Positions 7,986 through 16,733 of a stretch of 64,000 nucleotides of DNA are shown here, piece by piece. This DNA is from Nodosilinea nodulosa PCC 7104. Lineage in GTDB: Bacteria > Cyanobacteriota > Cyanobacteriia > Phormidesmidales > Phormidesmidaceae. A program made the translations under genes and the position numbers. The notes under the pieces were generated by a model. It saw only the letters and a list, made by a program, of their open reading frames with translations. It was not told the DNA's origin and ran no database searches. The stretch covers positions 144,128-208,127 of the forward strand of contig NZ_JH976537.1 of NCBI RefSeq assembly GCF_000309385.1. Reading direction: 5' to 3'. How positions within the stretch are numbered: the first letter of the stretch is position 1; the number at the start of each line of letters is the position of its first letter.

Positions 7986-8071
7986 TAGCGTGGGTCAAAC
8001 GTAGTGCGACCCACGGAAGTTAGCAGAATTTGGCTTAAAAGCCCATGGGCCGAGGGACGAAACCCACGCTA
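7986..8071. repeat. short inverted-repeat element with 10-bp ends
   Basis: The ends are TAGCGTGGGT (7986-7995) and its exact inverse ACCCACGCTA (8062-8071). An internal 8-bp stem, CGTGGGTC (7989-7996) with GACCCACG (8008-8015), overlaps the left end. It lies between the convergent USP and lipoprotein genes and could act as a terminator or be a decayed mobile repeat. Confidence 0.55.
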
Positions 8072-8174
8072 TAGCAGTCTCTATGGTGAGCATTCTGCTG
8101 AATTGCCTGATCCTGAATTCGGGCCAGATTTAGGTGGTTAGTTAGCCGTTAATAGAGCAAGCTGTGGGCGTGAC

Positions 8175-8837
8175 TTACAGCGCCAGGGGGTTGCCTCGGT
8201 TTGTAAATGTCACCGCCTCAATCTTCCAGTCGGGTTGATGAATGAGCGTCTCGCGCAGGCTGCCCAGCAGCGCCTTTTGCTCGCACAGCGACAGCGATTG
8301 CAGCACCCGGCGCGAGTTGCGGGCCACCCGCAGGTCAATGGTGACGGTTTTGGTGGCGGGGTCAAAGCTGGTGCGGTAGCCCGAGAGAATGAGGTCTGGA
8401 ATTGCCTGCTCTGCCATAATCCAGGCGACGGTGGTCTCCATGCTCTGAGGACGGGGCACCTGAACTGGCTCGCTCTGATACCCTTCGCAGCGATCGTCGA
8501 CGGTGTAGAGGTCGACGGCAACCGGGTCGGCGGGCACCACCAGCCGCCTGGCCCTGGCCTGGATCAGGCGAGTGGCGTTTACCAGCGCGTCAGCAGGGCT
8601 AGGGACTGACTCTAGGGTTTGAACGGTGGATGGGTCGTCGGGGGCGATCGCAGGCTCGGTCGAGGTCACCGGGGTTGGTGCCAGGGTCGCCGTTCCGCCC
8701 TTTTCCCCAGCGCAGCCTCCCAGAAGACCTCCCAGGGCTAGGAAAAATGCCCCGGCAATCAGCCCCGACCTTATTTCTGAGGCCCCAGGCCGGGTATGGT
8801 GAGGACGGTATTGCACTGGGCTTGAACAACGGACCAT
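8175..8837 (-). CDS. lipoprotein with GerMN-like domain
   Basis: A bacterial lipoprotein: a hydrophobic stretch ends in LLGGC, a good lipobox, and is followed by a low-complexity T/P/S-rich linker. The C-terminal half (from DLYTVDD through [10 protein letters not shown] and VTIDLRVAR to TNRGNPLAL) resembles the GerMN (sporulation/spore germination) domain, here presumably in an envelope role. The ATG at 8837 interleaves with the start codon of divergent pyrB in the palindrome CCATGG; a GTG at 8816 would give a shorter signal peptide and leave some intergenic space. The open frame extends far into pyrB antisense, but that part is not credible coding sequence. Confidence 0.7.
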   Translation of the reverse strand: MVRCSSPVQYRPHHTRPGASEIRSGLIAGAFFLALGGLLGGCAGEKGGTATLAPTPVTSTEPAIAPDDPSTVQTLESVPSPADALVNATRLIQARARRLVVPADPVAVDLYTVDDRCEGYQSEPVQVPRPQSMETTVAWIMAEQAIPDLILSGYRTSFDPATKTVTIDLRVARNSRRVLQSLSLCEQKALLGSLRETLIHQPDWKIEAVTFTNRGNPLAL

Positions 8838-9846
8838 GGTAAGCGCTCCCTGGAATCGACGACATGTGCTGTCGCTGGCCGATTTTACGGCGGCAGAGTT
8901 TGAAACGGTGATGGAAACGGCGGTGAGCTTCTGGCAGGTGCTGTCGCGCCGCACCCGTAAGGTGCCCGCCCTACAGGGGTTGGTGGTGACCAACATGTTC
9001 TTTGAGCCCTCGACCCGCACCCGCAGCAGCTTTGAGCTGGCCGCCAAGCGGCTGTCGGCGGACGTGCTCAACTTTGCCCCCGGCACCTCGTCGCTGACTA
9101 AGGGTGAGACCATTCTAGACACCGCCAAGACCTACCTGGCCATGGGCACGAACCTGATGGTGATTCGCCACCAGGAGGCGGGGGTGCCGGGGGCGATCGC
9201 CGCCGAAATGGACCGCCTGCACACTGGGGTCGGCGTGCTGAACGGGGGCGATGGCCTCCACGCCCACCCCTCCCAGGCCCTGCTCGATCTATTCACGCTG
9301 GGTCTGACCCTAAATCCGGATCAACCGACGGCGGCGCTGCTGGCAGGCAAGAAAATTGCCCTGGTGGGCGATATTTTGCACTCCCGCGTCGCCCGCTCAA
9401 ACCTGTGGTGCCTGACCGCCTGCGGGGCTGAGGTGCATCTGGCCGCTCCGCCCACCCTGCTGCCGCCCGGCTTTGCCGACGCCTTTGTCGCCCAGTCGCC
9501 CATCGATATTCCCCGCGCCATCGTCCAGCACAGCACCCTGGCCCCGGCCCTGGAGGGCGCTGACTTTGTCATGACCCTGCGCCTGCAAAAGGAGCGCATG
9601 GCCCAGCACCTGCTGCCCAGCCTGCGGGAGTACCACCAGGGGTTTGGGGTAACGCGCGATCGCCTGCGTACCTGCCAGCCCACCGTCAAAGTGCTGCACC
9701 CCGGCCCGGTGAATCGCGGTGTTGAAATCAGCTCCGACCTGATGGATGACCCCGCCCTGAGCTTGATCAGCGACCAGGTTACTAGCGGCGTTGCTGTGCG
9801 TATGGCTTTGCTGTATTTGATGGGAGTGGGGGATAAGGGGGTGTAG
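8836..9846 (+). CDS. pyrB: aspartate carbamoyltransferase catalytic subunit
   Basis: Aspartate transcarbamoylase, 336 residues, a full-length catalytic chain. It condenses carbamoyl phosphate with aspartate in the first committed step of pyrimidine synthesis. The carbamoyl-phosphate-binding loop STRTRSS is at residues 59-65, followed by the LTKGET, HPSQ and HPGPVNRG motifs. The start ([14 protein letters not shown]) matches the usual beginning of cyanobacterial PyrB. No pyrI is adjacent, as is typical of cyanobacteria. The start codon is interleaved with that of the divergent lipoprotein gene, so its promoter must overlap that gene. The stop at 9844-9846 is followed almost at once by an octamer repeat array. 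Confidence 0.95.
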   Translation: MVSAPWNRRHVLSLADFTAAEFETVMETAVSFWQVLSRRTRKVPALQGLVVTNMFFEPSTRTRSSFELAAKRLSADVLNFAPGTSSLTKGETILDTAKTYLAMGTNLMVIRHQEAGVPGAIAAEMDRLHTGVGVLNGGDGLHAHPSQALLDLFTLGLTLNPDQPTAALLAGKKIALVGDILHSRVARSNLWCLTACGAEVHLAAPPTLLPPGFADAFVAQSPIDIPRAIVQHSTLAPALEGADFVMTLRLQKERMAQHLLPSLREYHQGFGVTRDRLRTCQPTVKVLHPGPVNRGVEISSDLMDDPALSLISDQVTSGVAVRMALLYLMGVGDKGV

Positions 9847-9848
9847 GG

Positions 9849-10018
9849 GCGTGGGAGCGTGGGAGCGTGGGAGCGTGGGGGCGTGGGAGCGTGGGAGTGT
9901 GGGAGCGTGGGAGCGTGGGGGCGTGGGAGCGTGGGGGCGTTAGCGTCACCCTACTACCCCGTCACCCCATCACCCCGTCACCTCATCACCTCATCACCCC
10001 GTCACCCCATCACCTCCG
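9849..10018. repeat. paired octamer arrays: G-rich GCGTGGGA x11, then C-rich CACCCCRT x8
   Basis: From 9849 to about 9940 the 8-bp unit GCGTGGGA/GCGTGGGG repeats about 11 times. After a 14-bp spacer, 9955-10018 holds eight 8-bp units of the type CACCCCGT, CACCCCAT or CACCTCAT. The first array starts two bases after the pyrB stop codon; the second runs into the last codons of the convergent ydcF gene. The arrays have opposite strand skew and could partly pair as RNA; the G-rich strand has quadruplex potential. Confidence 0.9.
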
Positions 10019-10778
10019 CCCCCGCCTGCGCGCCAAACCTGGGATGACTCATGTCTCGGGCAAAATAGCGGCCCATTACACCGTAGCCGATCAGGCCTGC
10101 CCACTCCCGCAGCACCAAAAACTGCCGCCGCCTAAAGTTCAGGCTGCTGGGCACCGGGCTGGGGTGGGGGGTAACCTCAAACCCCAGGCTGCGAAAGGTG
10201 AGCAGCGATCGCGCCATGTGGGGCGGGTCGGTCACCAGAATGAGCCGCTCAATGCCTCGGGGCTGTAGCAGCGCCGCTGTGAAAATGGCGTTCTCGTTGG
10301 TGGTGGCCGAGCAGGGCTCGCCGTCGATATCTGCCGCTGGCACCCCGGCCGCCTCTAGCATGGCCTGAATTTCGGTGGCATCGCCGCGACCGCTGGCAAA
10401 CACCAGCGGTGCCCGCTGCTGCTGCCACAGCTTGGCCGCCACTCGGACTCGGCTGGGCCGAAAATCGCCTCCCCGCCCCAGCACCACAATGGCATCGGCG
10501 GGCTGGCCATTGTCTTGGGGGATCAGCAGGGAAAGGCCTTCACCGCCCAGTTTGGCCCCCAGCGGCGACAGCCCCAGACCGTAGAGCAGCAAAAGCAGCA
10601 CCCCCGCCAGACTGGCCTGGCGCTTCCACGGCCAGGAGCGAAAGATCCAGGGGGCGGCAATCAGCAAGGTCAGCAAGGGAAGCATCAGGCTGGGCTGCAA
10701 AACCAGGTTGAGCAGCCGCCATATCGATCGCGTCAGGTGCCCCGCAGACGTAACCACACACATTGAAATATCAACCAC
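10002..10778 (-). CDS. YdcF/DUF218 family membrane protein
   Basis: A 258-residue protein. The N-terminal third contains two hydrophobic segments (about residues 28-46 and 56-72). A DUF218/YdcF domain follows, beginning DAIVVLGRGGDFR and containing FASGRGDA, the acidic-rich middle, LVTDPPHMARS and VTPHPSPVP. Members such as SanA and ElyC are implicated in envelope or peptidoglycan precursor functions; the fold binds AdoMet or similar ligands in YdcF. No partner is adjacent. Its last few codons lie within the C-rich octamer array, so the extreme C-terminus may have been altered by repeat expansion. Confidence 0.8.
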   Translation of the reverse strand: MVDISMCVVTSAGHLTRSIWRLLNLVLQPSLMLPLLTLLIAAPWIFRSWPWKRQASLAGVLLLLLYGLGLSPLGAKLGGEGLSLLIPQDNGQPADAIVVLGRGGDFRPSRVRVAAKLWQQQRAPLVFASGRGDATEIQAMLEAAGVPAADIDGEPCSATTNENAIFTAALLQPRGIERLILVTDPPHMARSLLTFRSLGFEVTPHPSPVPSSLNFRRRQFLVLREWAGLIGYGVMGRYFARDMSHPRFGAQAGAEVMG

Positions 10779-11034
10779 GGTAGACCTCCAGCTGGGCTAA
10801 GACATCAGCCTCAAGATGCTCGTTCTATAATGCACGGCATTGGCGGTGGAGAATGTCGGCCTCCATACTGGCCCAAGGGCGACACAACCGACAGGCGAAG
10901 CTCGGCCTTTCACGGCCGCTGCGGCCCTGACCCGCTTAGGCTAGTCCTACTCCCCTCCACCGTGTAACCGTTCATTACGGTAGACGAAGTTATTTTAAAC
11001 CTGTGCCACCCCTGCTGTTTTTTACCGTTTCTTT

Positions 11035-11529
11035 ATGCATAGTTCGTCTCCCACTGCCGCCGTTGCCGCCCCTGCTGCCCCTGCCGACAGCCTGCGGGTT
11101 GCCTTTGCCCCCCTCTCGCTGCCGGAGGTCTACGCCGCCGCCGATGACCCGGCCAACGGGGCCGTGGTGGTGATGAGCGGCATGGTGCGCAACAACAGCG
11201 AAGGCAAGGCGGTGGTGGCGCTGGAGTACCAGGCCTACGAACCCATGGCCCTGGAGGTGTTTAAGCAAATTGCCGCCCAAATTCGAGCCACCTGGCCCGA
11301 TGCCACCCGCGTGGCAATCCACCACCGCACCGGCAAACTTGCCGTGGGCGACATTAGCGTGCTGGTGGCGGTGGGCTGCCCCCACCGGGCGGAGGCGTTT
11401 GCGGCCTGTCAGTATGCGATCGACACCCTCAAGCACAACGCCCCGATCTGGAAGAAAGAGCACTGGGAGGATGGCTCCACCAGCTGGGTTAGCATTGGGG
11501 CCTGCGAGCAGGGTTCAGAAAGTTGCTGA
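11035..11529 (+). CDS. moaE: molybdopterin synthase catalytic subunit MoaE
   Basis: A 164-residue large subunit of molybdopterin synthase, which with thiocarboxylated MoaD puts the dithiolene into the molybdenum cofactor. Family features are clear: MSGMVRNNSEGK, VAIHHRTGKL, VGDISVLVAVG, and the two active-site lysines K133 and K140 (LKHNAPIWKKEHW), seven residues apart as in characterised MoaE. An Ala/Pro-rich extension of about 18 residues precedes the domain. The C-terminal end GACEQGSESC differs from the decayed second copy of this 3' end at 16630-16701 (GACEEN), so this gene's tail may have been changed by the event that placed the island next to it. No moaD or other moa gene is in the window. 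Confidence 0.92.
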   Translation: MHSSSPTAAVAAPAAPADSLRVAFAPLSLPEVYAAADDPANGAVVVMSGMVRNNSEGKAVVALEYQAYEPMALEVFKQIAAQIRATWPDATRVAIHHRTGKLAVGDISVLVAVGCPHRAEAFAACQYAIDTLKHNAPIWKKEHWEDGSTSWVSIGACEQGSESC

Positions 11530-11553
11530 AATTTTCTGGCTTTGGCCACCCAG

Positions 11554-11931
11554 CTACCCAGATAATTCAGTCCGAGCCTTCATGAGAATCATCAAATGTT
11601 CAAGCTGTTCGTAAACATCAAGCTCGGCGACCTCAGCCTCTGTTAGGATCCCTCCACGGTTTTTGTCGAGCAGGGAACTGAGGCGGTTTTGGGCTGCGGA
11701 AGAAACTTTGAAGGCGAGGATATCTTGTGGCGTGGGGCGAGTCACCAAAAAATCGAGGACTTCGAGGTAAGCCTGGGGAATCTCTGGCAAGTGAGCGGTC
11801 GCCGCTGCTAAAGAGGTTGAGGTGGAAACGCCCTCGCCCACTAATTGGCTCAATAACTCGGGTAGACGGTGACGAATGGGTTCTAATTGTTCCGCCAACT
11901 CGTCTGAAATTCGAATGGTCAACTCAGCCAT
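11554..11931 (-). CDS. antitoxin-like protein of unknown family
   Basis: A 125-residue protein. The first about 30 residues (AELTIRISDELAEQLEPI) look like a ribbon-helix-helix or similar N-terminus of small antitoxins. The rest is a helical region ending DVYEQLEHLMILMKAR. I do not recognise a named family and no toxin gene is adjacent. It is convergent with moaE (25 bases between stops) and lies directly downstream of a frameshifted ParD-like gene, where a parE toxin would normally lie. It is inside the accessory island bounded by the moaE 3'-end repeats. Confidence 0.6.
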   Translation of the reverse strand: MAELTIRISDELAEQLEPIRHRLPELLSQLVGEGVSTSTSLAAATAHLPEIPQAYLEVLDFLVTRPTPQDILAFKVSSAAQNRLSSLLDKNRGGILTEAEVAELDVYEQLEHLMILMKARTELSG

Positions 11932-11978
11932 TTCGATAGGTTGTTTATGGAGCAGTGATTGGCATAGGCTGCTTTATT

Positions 11979-12250
11979 CTAGACCTTGTGTTGACTCTGG
12001 CGGCTCTCGATCAGGTTGAGCCGCTCTTGCTCCACCAGCCGTCGGTGGCTCCGCTGCCTTCGCCTCGATCCAATCTGTCTAGCCCGTCGATAAGAAGGCT
12101 ATCTAGGGAATCTTTGGCCTGCCGCCGTCGCTGGTCTAGCCGCACCAGGGCCAGGAAGTAGTCATCGGCAGAGGCGTAGCCGCTTTGGGCAACCTGCTCA
12201 TCTACATAGGCTTTGAGGTTGTCGGGCAGAGAAATGGTGATGTGACTCAC
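11979..12250 (-). pseudogene. ParD-like antitoxin with a single-base frameshift
   Basis: The open frame 12011-12250 encodes 79 residues beginning MSHITISLPDNLKAYVDEQ, a ribbon-helix-helix ParD antitoxin. After DGWW the frame goes off register. Restoring one G there (WWEQERLNLIESRQ) continues a typical ParD C-terminus to a stop at 11979. The paralogous fragment at 17045-17185 has this base (WWEQDRLDLV), which identifies a 1-bp deletion here. The ParD C-terminus normally contacts ParE, so neutralising ability is probably lost. No parE follows. Confidence 0.8.
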
Positions 12251-12397
12251 GGTGGGGGTTCCTCAAGCGGCTAAAGGCTTTCTATGTCAGGGCTTGTGAG
12301 AGCGAGCGATAGGAGCCTGCCTTTAGTTTATGCCTTTTGCTAGATTCGCCAGGGTAAGGGCTATAACAGAGGCAGCAAAAAATGCGGGTGAGAGCAA

Positions 12398-13138
12398 ATG
12401 GCGCGCAACGAAGCCTACCAGGAAGCAGAACGGCGGATTGAAGCAGCTCGCCAAGAGGGAGCGACAGAACTCGATCTCAGTCACCTGGAATTGACGGAAT
12501 TACCAGAGGCGATCGCATCTCTCACCCAGTTGCAATCGCTCAACCTCCATAACAATCAACTGACGGCATTACCGGAAGCGATCGCGGCTCTGGCCCAGTT
12601 GCAATCGCTTAACCTCTCTGAGAATAAATTGACGGAATTATCAGAGGCGATCGCCGCGCTCACCCAGCTAGAAAACCTTAAAATATCCTATAACAAATTA
12701 ACAAGTTTGCCAGATGCGATTACTACCCTTGATCAGTTAAAAGTAATTGATCTAGTTAATAACCAATTATCAAAACTACCTGATGGGATCGCTTCACTAG
12801 CTTGCCTAGAAGGCCTTTTCTTGGGATGGAATTTATTTGATGAAATTCCTGAGTCCATAAGACAACTAAAGCAATTGAAGCGTTTTTTCATTCAAAATAA
12901 TTGCTTAGGAGAGATTCCAGAATGGATTGGAGAGCTTCGATCCTTAAGGGGCTTAGGGGTCGATGGGAATAATTTGACTAGTTTGCCTTTATCAATGAAA
13001 GACTTGATTGATTTAGGGGATCTTAGGCTGGGAGCGTTTGGTAGCGGGAATCCACTGAGCCAACTTCCAATGCAGCTCCGGCAGCTAAGAGGGTGTTTGA
13101 AAAGTCGGTCCGTGGGTAAAAAAGCTCACTCCGTGTAA
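12398..13138 (+). CDS. N-terminal LRR fragment of the split ROCO gene
   Basis: This 246-codon open frame starts at the original ATG and carries leucine-rich repeats of 23-residue periodicity. From residue 231 on it reads into the IS left end and stops at 13136-13138, adding about 15 foreign residues. If translated, it would be a free LRR protein without GTPase domain. Confidence 0.7.
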   Translation: MARNEAYQEAERRIEAARQEGATELDLSHLELTELPEAIASLTQLQSLNLHNNQLTALPEAIAALAQLQSLNLSENKLTELSEAIAALTQLENLKISYNKLTSLPDAITTLDQLKVIDLVNNQLSKLPDGIASLACLEGLFLGWNLFDEIPESIRQLKQLKRFFIQNNCLGEIPEWIGELRSLRGLGVDGNNLTSLPLSMKDLIDLGDLRLGAFGSGNPLSQLPMQLRQLRGCLKSRSVGKKAHSV

Positions 13139-13999
13139 GTTGCAGATAGAAGTCAGCAATGCCGGAGTGAGACGATGAGTAAAGACTACCCCAGCAATTT
13201 AACCCGTGCCCAATACGAGCTGCTGAGTGACTTGCTGCCTGAGGCCAAACCAGGCGGACGACCCCGCAGCGTGGATCTGTGGGAGCTGCTCAATGCCATG
13301 ATGTATCTCCTGGTAGAAGGGTGCCGTTGGCGGGCCTTGCCGGGAGACTTTCCGCCATGGCAGACGGTGTACACCTACTTCCGGAACTGGCGCAAGGACG
13401 GCACCTGGATCATCATTCATGACCACTTGCGCGAGTGGACTCGGATTGAGCAAGACCGACACCCTCAACCGTCAGAAGCCGTCATCGATAGTCAGAGCGT
13501 GAAAAGCGCGGCCATGGTGCATGAGGCCGTTGGCTATGATGCGGGCAAAAAGATTAAAGGACGTAAACGGTTTCTGGGCGTCGATACCTTCGGCTTGGTG
13601 CTGCGGGTGCTGGTCACCGCCGCCAGTGTGCCGGAGCGTGAGGGGGGTAAGCAACTCCTCAAGCGCGTCAAAGCGATGGGGCCTGCCATCTCGAGACTGA
13701 CCATTATTTGGGCGGATGGGGGCTTTGATGGCCCTGCTTTCATGATGTGGGTGATGGATACCTGTCGTTGGATTCTCCAAGTCGTGCTGCGACCTCAACA
13801 AACTAAAGGGTTCGTGCTGCTCAAGAAACGCTGGGTGGTGGAGCGTACCCTCGGTTGGCTGATGGGGTGCCGACGTTTGGTGCGAGATTATGAACTGCTA
13901 CCCGAAACCTCAGAGACCCTCATCTACCTGGCCATGATCCGTATTATGGTCAGGCGGTTGGCATAATTTTTGACCCCTCAGATCTTTTAAAACGTCCTC
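13089..13999 (+). mobile_element. IS5-family insertion sequence, 911 bp, complete
   Basis: The ends are imperfect inverted repeats: GAGGGTGTTTGAAAAG on the left and, read inward from the right, GAGGACGTTTTAAAAG (13 of 16 match). A 3-bp target duplication TAA flanks it at 13086-13088 and 14000-14002, as expected for the IS5 subgroups that duplicate TNA (IS1031/IS427-like). It holds one full-length transposase. It sits in the last LRR-coding part of the ROCO gene. Confidence 0.9.
13175..13966 (+). CDS. IS5-family DDE transposase
   Basis: A 263-residue transposase in a single frame. The N-terminal domain (LTRAQYELLSDLLP, GCRWRALPGDFPPW) is the DUF4096-type helix-turn-helix region. The catalytic residues are the D of DSQSVKSA, the D of IIWADGGFDG, and the E of VVERTLGWL within the Y-(2)-R-(3)-E-like region near the C-terminus. 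No frameshift or internal stop is seen, so the element may still be active. Translation probably starts at the ATG at 13175, after GGAGTGAGACG. Confidence 0.93.
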   Translation: MSKDYPSNLTRAQYELLSDLLPEAKPGGRPRSVDLWELLNAMMYLLVEGCRWRALPGDFPPWQTVYTYFRNWRKDGTWIIIHDHLREWTRIEQDRHPQPSEAVIDSQSVKSAAMVHEAVGYDAGKKIKGRKRFLGVDTFGLVLRVLVTAASVPEREGGKQLLKRVKAMGPAISRLTIIWADGGFDGPAFMMWVMDTCRWILQVVLRPQQTKGFVLLKKRWVVERTLGWLMGCRRLVRDYELLPETSETLIYLAMIRIMVRRLA

Positions 14000-14034
14000 T
14001 AAGGAACATCACAGAACTTTTTGCTGAAAAATGC

Positions 14035-16554
14035 TTGTTAAAAGTTGTCCCAAGTTGGATTTGTGAGATCGGAAATCTGAAGTATCTAAAGTTTGCTGGA
14101 AATGATATTCAGGATTTGCCAGCATCCTTGGCCAATTTAATCTATTTAGAGGAGCTGGACCTTGAGAATAATCCTCTTTCTTCAGACCTTGCTGCTGCTT
14201 ATACACAAGGTATTAAATCCGTAATGCAATATTTACGGGCAAGAATAGATGGAGAGGTGGAGCTGAATGAAGCAAAGCTGGTTCTGGTTGGCGAAGGTGA
14301 GGTTGGGAAGAGTTGCCTGTTAGGAGCTTTACGGGGAGATCAATGGGTAGATAGTCGCTCCACAACTCATGGCATTGAAATTAAGCCAGTAACGGTCAAA
14401 GCCGCCAAAATCGAAACGGATATTACCCTCAACGGTTGGGATTTTGGTGGTCAGCGAGTATATCGTCCCACCCACCAGCTATTTTTTAGTTCGACTGCCG
14501 TCTATTTGGTAGTGTGGAAGCCACGAGAGGGGCCGCAGCAGGGTTTTGTCAAAGAGTGGATTACGCTGATCAAACATCGTGAACCCGATGCCAAAGTGCT
14601 AGTGGTCGCTACCCACGGCGGCCCTGGTCAGCGCCAGCCCGATATTGACCGGCAAGAATTAATTGACCTGTTTGGCAGCGATACGGTTGTCGGCTTCTTT
14701 CATGTCGATAGCAAGCCCCATCCCGACACTCATACTTGTACCGGCATTGCCGAATTGCGAGAGGCCATTGCCAATGTTGCCGCTACTTTACCCGGCATGG
14801 GTCGTCTTGTACCTACTAAATGGCAGCAAATTCGTGAACTGCTCGAAGCATCTGGCAAAACCCATATGCCTTACGCAGACGTGCTTGCCCTCTGCGAGGA
14901 GCATGGGCTAGAGGGCTTTGCTGCCGAACTGTTTGTGCGCGTATCCCATACCCTCGGCTATCTCATCCACTACGACTACGACGAAATTCTGAAAGACATC
15001 GTCATCCTCCAGCCCGACTGGTTGGCCAAAGCCATTAGCTACGTTCTTGACGATGAAACCACCCGCCAGCGCAATGGGCTAGTCGAGTTTGACCATCTCA
15101 GTCACCTGTGGAGCTATCCCCCCTTTGAGGGCGAAACCGGCTATCCCAAAGAACTCCACCCCATCTTTCTGCGGCTAATGGAGCGCTTTGACCTGTCCTA
15201 CAAAGTTGTCCTCGACCCGGCAAATCCCGCAGCCAGCACCACCAGCCTGATTGCCCAACTCGTGCCCGACCAGCGGCCAGATCAGCTGCCCAACTGGGAC
15301 GAACAGCCAGAAGGGGGAGACCGACAACAGGTGCAAATCTGCCGCATTGTGGACGATCGCGGTCAGAGCGGCAACGCCGAAGGCTTGTTCTACCAGCTCA
15401 TCGTGCGCCTGCACAAATACTCCCTGGGCCGAAACAACTACAAAGACAGCATCCACTGGCAGCGGGGCCTCATGCTCGACAACGACTACAACGGTCGCGC
15501 CCTGCTAGAGCACATCGGCAACGATGTCAAAATCACCGTCCGCGCCGCCTATCCAGAACGATTTCTCTCCTACCTCACCGAAGAAGTCAAATGGCTTGTG
15601 GAGAGTTTCTGGGAAGGGCTGAACTGCAACATCATGGTGCCTTGCATTGCTCCCTGCGGCATGGAAGCCCCCGGACATGGGCTATTCGAGGTGCAAAAAC
15701 TGATCGAAAGCAAAAAGAAGAATCGCCCAGAGTTTCCCTGTACGGTTTCGGGCTGCGACGAGTGGCAAAATATCGATCAGCTGCTAAACAATGCTGCAAC
15801 TACTCCTGCCCCGTCTCAAGATCTTGGCCTAGAACAATTTCGTACGGTTGTTAAAGACGAACTTAAAGTAATTCGTAGAGATTTGGTAACGCTCGATCAT
15901 CGAGAGCAGCAACGGCATCAAGCGTTGTCAAAAGATCAGCAAGCCATTATGAGCCAAATCGATCAGCAGTTTGCCTACCTCATGCAAATGCTCACCGATG
16001 AAGCCAAAGACGGCCCGCGCCTTTTCAGCTTCAAGCCCGTTAACCCTGGGTTCTTCGATCGCCCCAAGTGGATCAGCGAAAAATTTCAGCTCACCCTCTG
16101 GTGCGAACATGCCCGCAAACCTCTGCCCGTGCTTAATGAAGGTAGTCAGCAGGGCGTCTATGAACTCGAACTCAACCGTGAGTGGTTTACCAAAGCGGTG
16201 CCCTACTTTAAACTCGTTACCGGCACCCTGAGCCTGGTCTTACCTGTTGCCGCTTCAACCACCCAGTTCATGCTTGATGATGCCACCTACAAAGGCATTC
16301 AAGAAGAATTGGATCTCGGCCAAAAAAGCCTGGAGTTTGGCATCAAAGGCAGCAACACAGCCGTCGATTGGCAGACCAAACGCGATGGTGCCGAGTTTGA
16401 ACAAGGGGAAGCCATTCGCGCCCAAGGGGCAATGCTCCGAGAACTCCACACGTTGCTCCAAGACAAAGACCCTGGTTTTGGTGGACTAGTGCGAGTCCAG
16501 AACAAGCGGCGAGAGTTTCTGTGGGTTCACACAGATTTTGTTAGCGAATATTAG
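14035..16554 (+). CDS. Roc-COR fragment of the split ROCO gene
   Basis: The 3' part of the interrupted gene, open from 14005 and readable from a TTG at 14035 (839 codons). It contains the last LRR (LPASLANLIYLEELDL), the Roc GTPase with P-loop GEGEVGKS, COR, and the unknown C-terminal domain. It has lost its native promoter and start, so expression would depend on read-through from the IS or on a fortuitous start. The C-terminal domain (about restored residues 830-1080) has a helical linker (EQQRHQALSKDQQ) and an ordered segment around WISEKFQLTLWCEH. Confidence 0.7.
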   Translation: MLKVVPSWICEIGNLKYLKFAGNDIQDLPASLANLIYLEELDLENNPLSSDLAAAYTQGIKSVMQYLRARIDGEVELNEAKLVLVGEGEVGKSCLLGALRGDQWVDSRSTTHGIEIKPVTVKAAKIETDITLNGWDFGGQRVYRPTHQLFFSSTAVYLVVWKPREGPQQGFVKEWITLIKHREPDAKVLVVATHGGPGQRQPDIDRQELIDLFGSDTVVGFFHVDSKPHPDTHTCTGIAELREAIANVAATLPGMGRLVPTKWQQIRELLEASGKTHMPYADVLALCEEHGLEGFAAELFVRVSHTLGYLIHYDYDEILKDIVILQPDWLAKAISYVLDDETTRQRNGLVEFDHLSHLWSYPPFEGETGYPKELHPIFLRLMERFDLSYKVVLDPANPAASTTSLIAQLVPDQRPDQLPNWDEQPEGGDRQQVQICRIVDDRGQSGNAEGLFYQLIVRLHKYSLGRNNYKDSIHWQRGLMLDNDYNGRALLEHIGNDVKITVRAAYPERFLSYLTEEVKWLVESFWEGLNCNIMVPCIAPCGMEAPGHGLFEVQKLIESKKKNRPEFPCTVSGCDEWQNIDQLLNNAATTPAPSQDLGLEQFRTVVKDELKVIRRDLVTLDHREQQRHQALSKDQQAIMSQIDQQFAYLMQMLTDEAKDGPRLFSFKPVNPGFFDRPKWISEKFQLTLWCEHARKPLPVLNEGSQQGVYELELNREWFTKAVPYFKLVTGTLSLVLPVAASTTQFMLDDATYKGIQEELDLGQKSLEFGIKGSNTAVDWQTKRDGAEFEQGEAIRAQGAMLRELHTLLQDKDPGFGGLVRVQNKRREFLWVHTDFVSEY

Positions 16555-16629
16555 ATTGAGCGGTATACAACCACCTAGAGACGAAACTCGACTCACCACC
16601 AACAGGTCTATGCACGTAATACCACTACC

Positions 16630-16701
16630 ATCTGAAAGAAGGAGCACTGGCACGATGGCTCGACCAGCTGGGTCAGCATCGGCGCTTGCGAAGAGAATTA
16701 G
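16630..16701 (+). pseudogene. duplicated 3' end of moaE
   Basis: Positions 16630-16695 match moaE 11446-11511 at 55 of 66 bases, mostly differing at third codon positions. Read in frame it encodes K-K-E-H-W-H-D-G-S-T-S-W-V-S-I-G-A-C-E-E-N and a stop; the W codon of IWKK has become TGA. No moaE similarity extends upstream. It marks the far edge of the island that begins after intact moaE. Confidence 0.85.
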
Positions 16702-16733
16702 TGCGCCGCCTTGTCAGCAGAACGCAATAGCCT

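Larger units (their letters stand above)
12398..16554 (+). pseudogene. LRR-Roc-COR (ROCO) GTPase gene interrupted by an IS element
   Basis: Removing the IS (13089-13999) and one copy of the TAA target duplication joins 12398-13088 to 14003-16554 in one frame of 1080 codons. The restored protein has about nine leucine-rich repeats (residues 20-300), a Roc GTPase domain with P-loop GEGEVGKS (327-334), G3 WDFGGQ (376-381) and THGG at the G4 position (432-437), then a COR region, and a C-terminal domain of about 250 residues that I do not recognise. ROCO proteins are large signalling GTPases; bacterial functions are mostly unknown. The frame is otherwise intact, so the insertion is recent. Base composition is lower in GC around 12700-14250 than in neighbours. 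Confidence 0.9.

Noticed and set aside
8838-9128. Upstream extension of the lipoprotein frame across pyrB
   Set aside because: The extra residues are antisense to pyrB and precede the true signal peptide; a lipobox more than 100 residues from the start is not plausible.
10779-11034. Possible molybdenum cofactor riboswitch before moaE
   Set aside because: Short GC hairpins are present, but I could not match the conserved Moco aptamer blocks. A covariance search would settle it.
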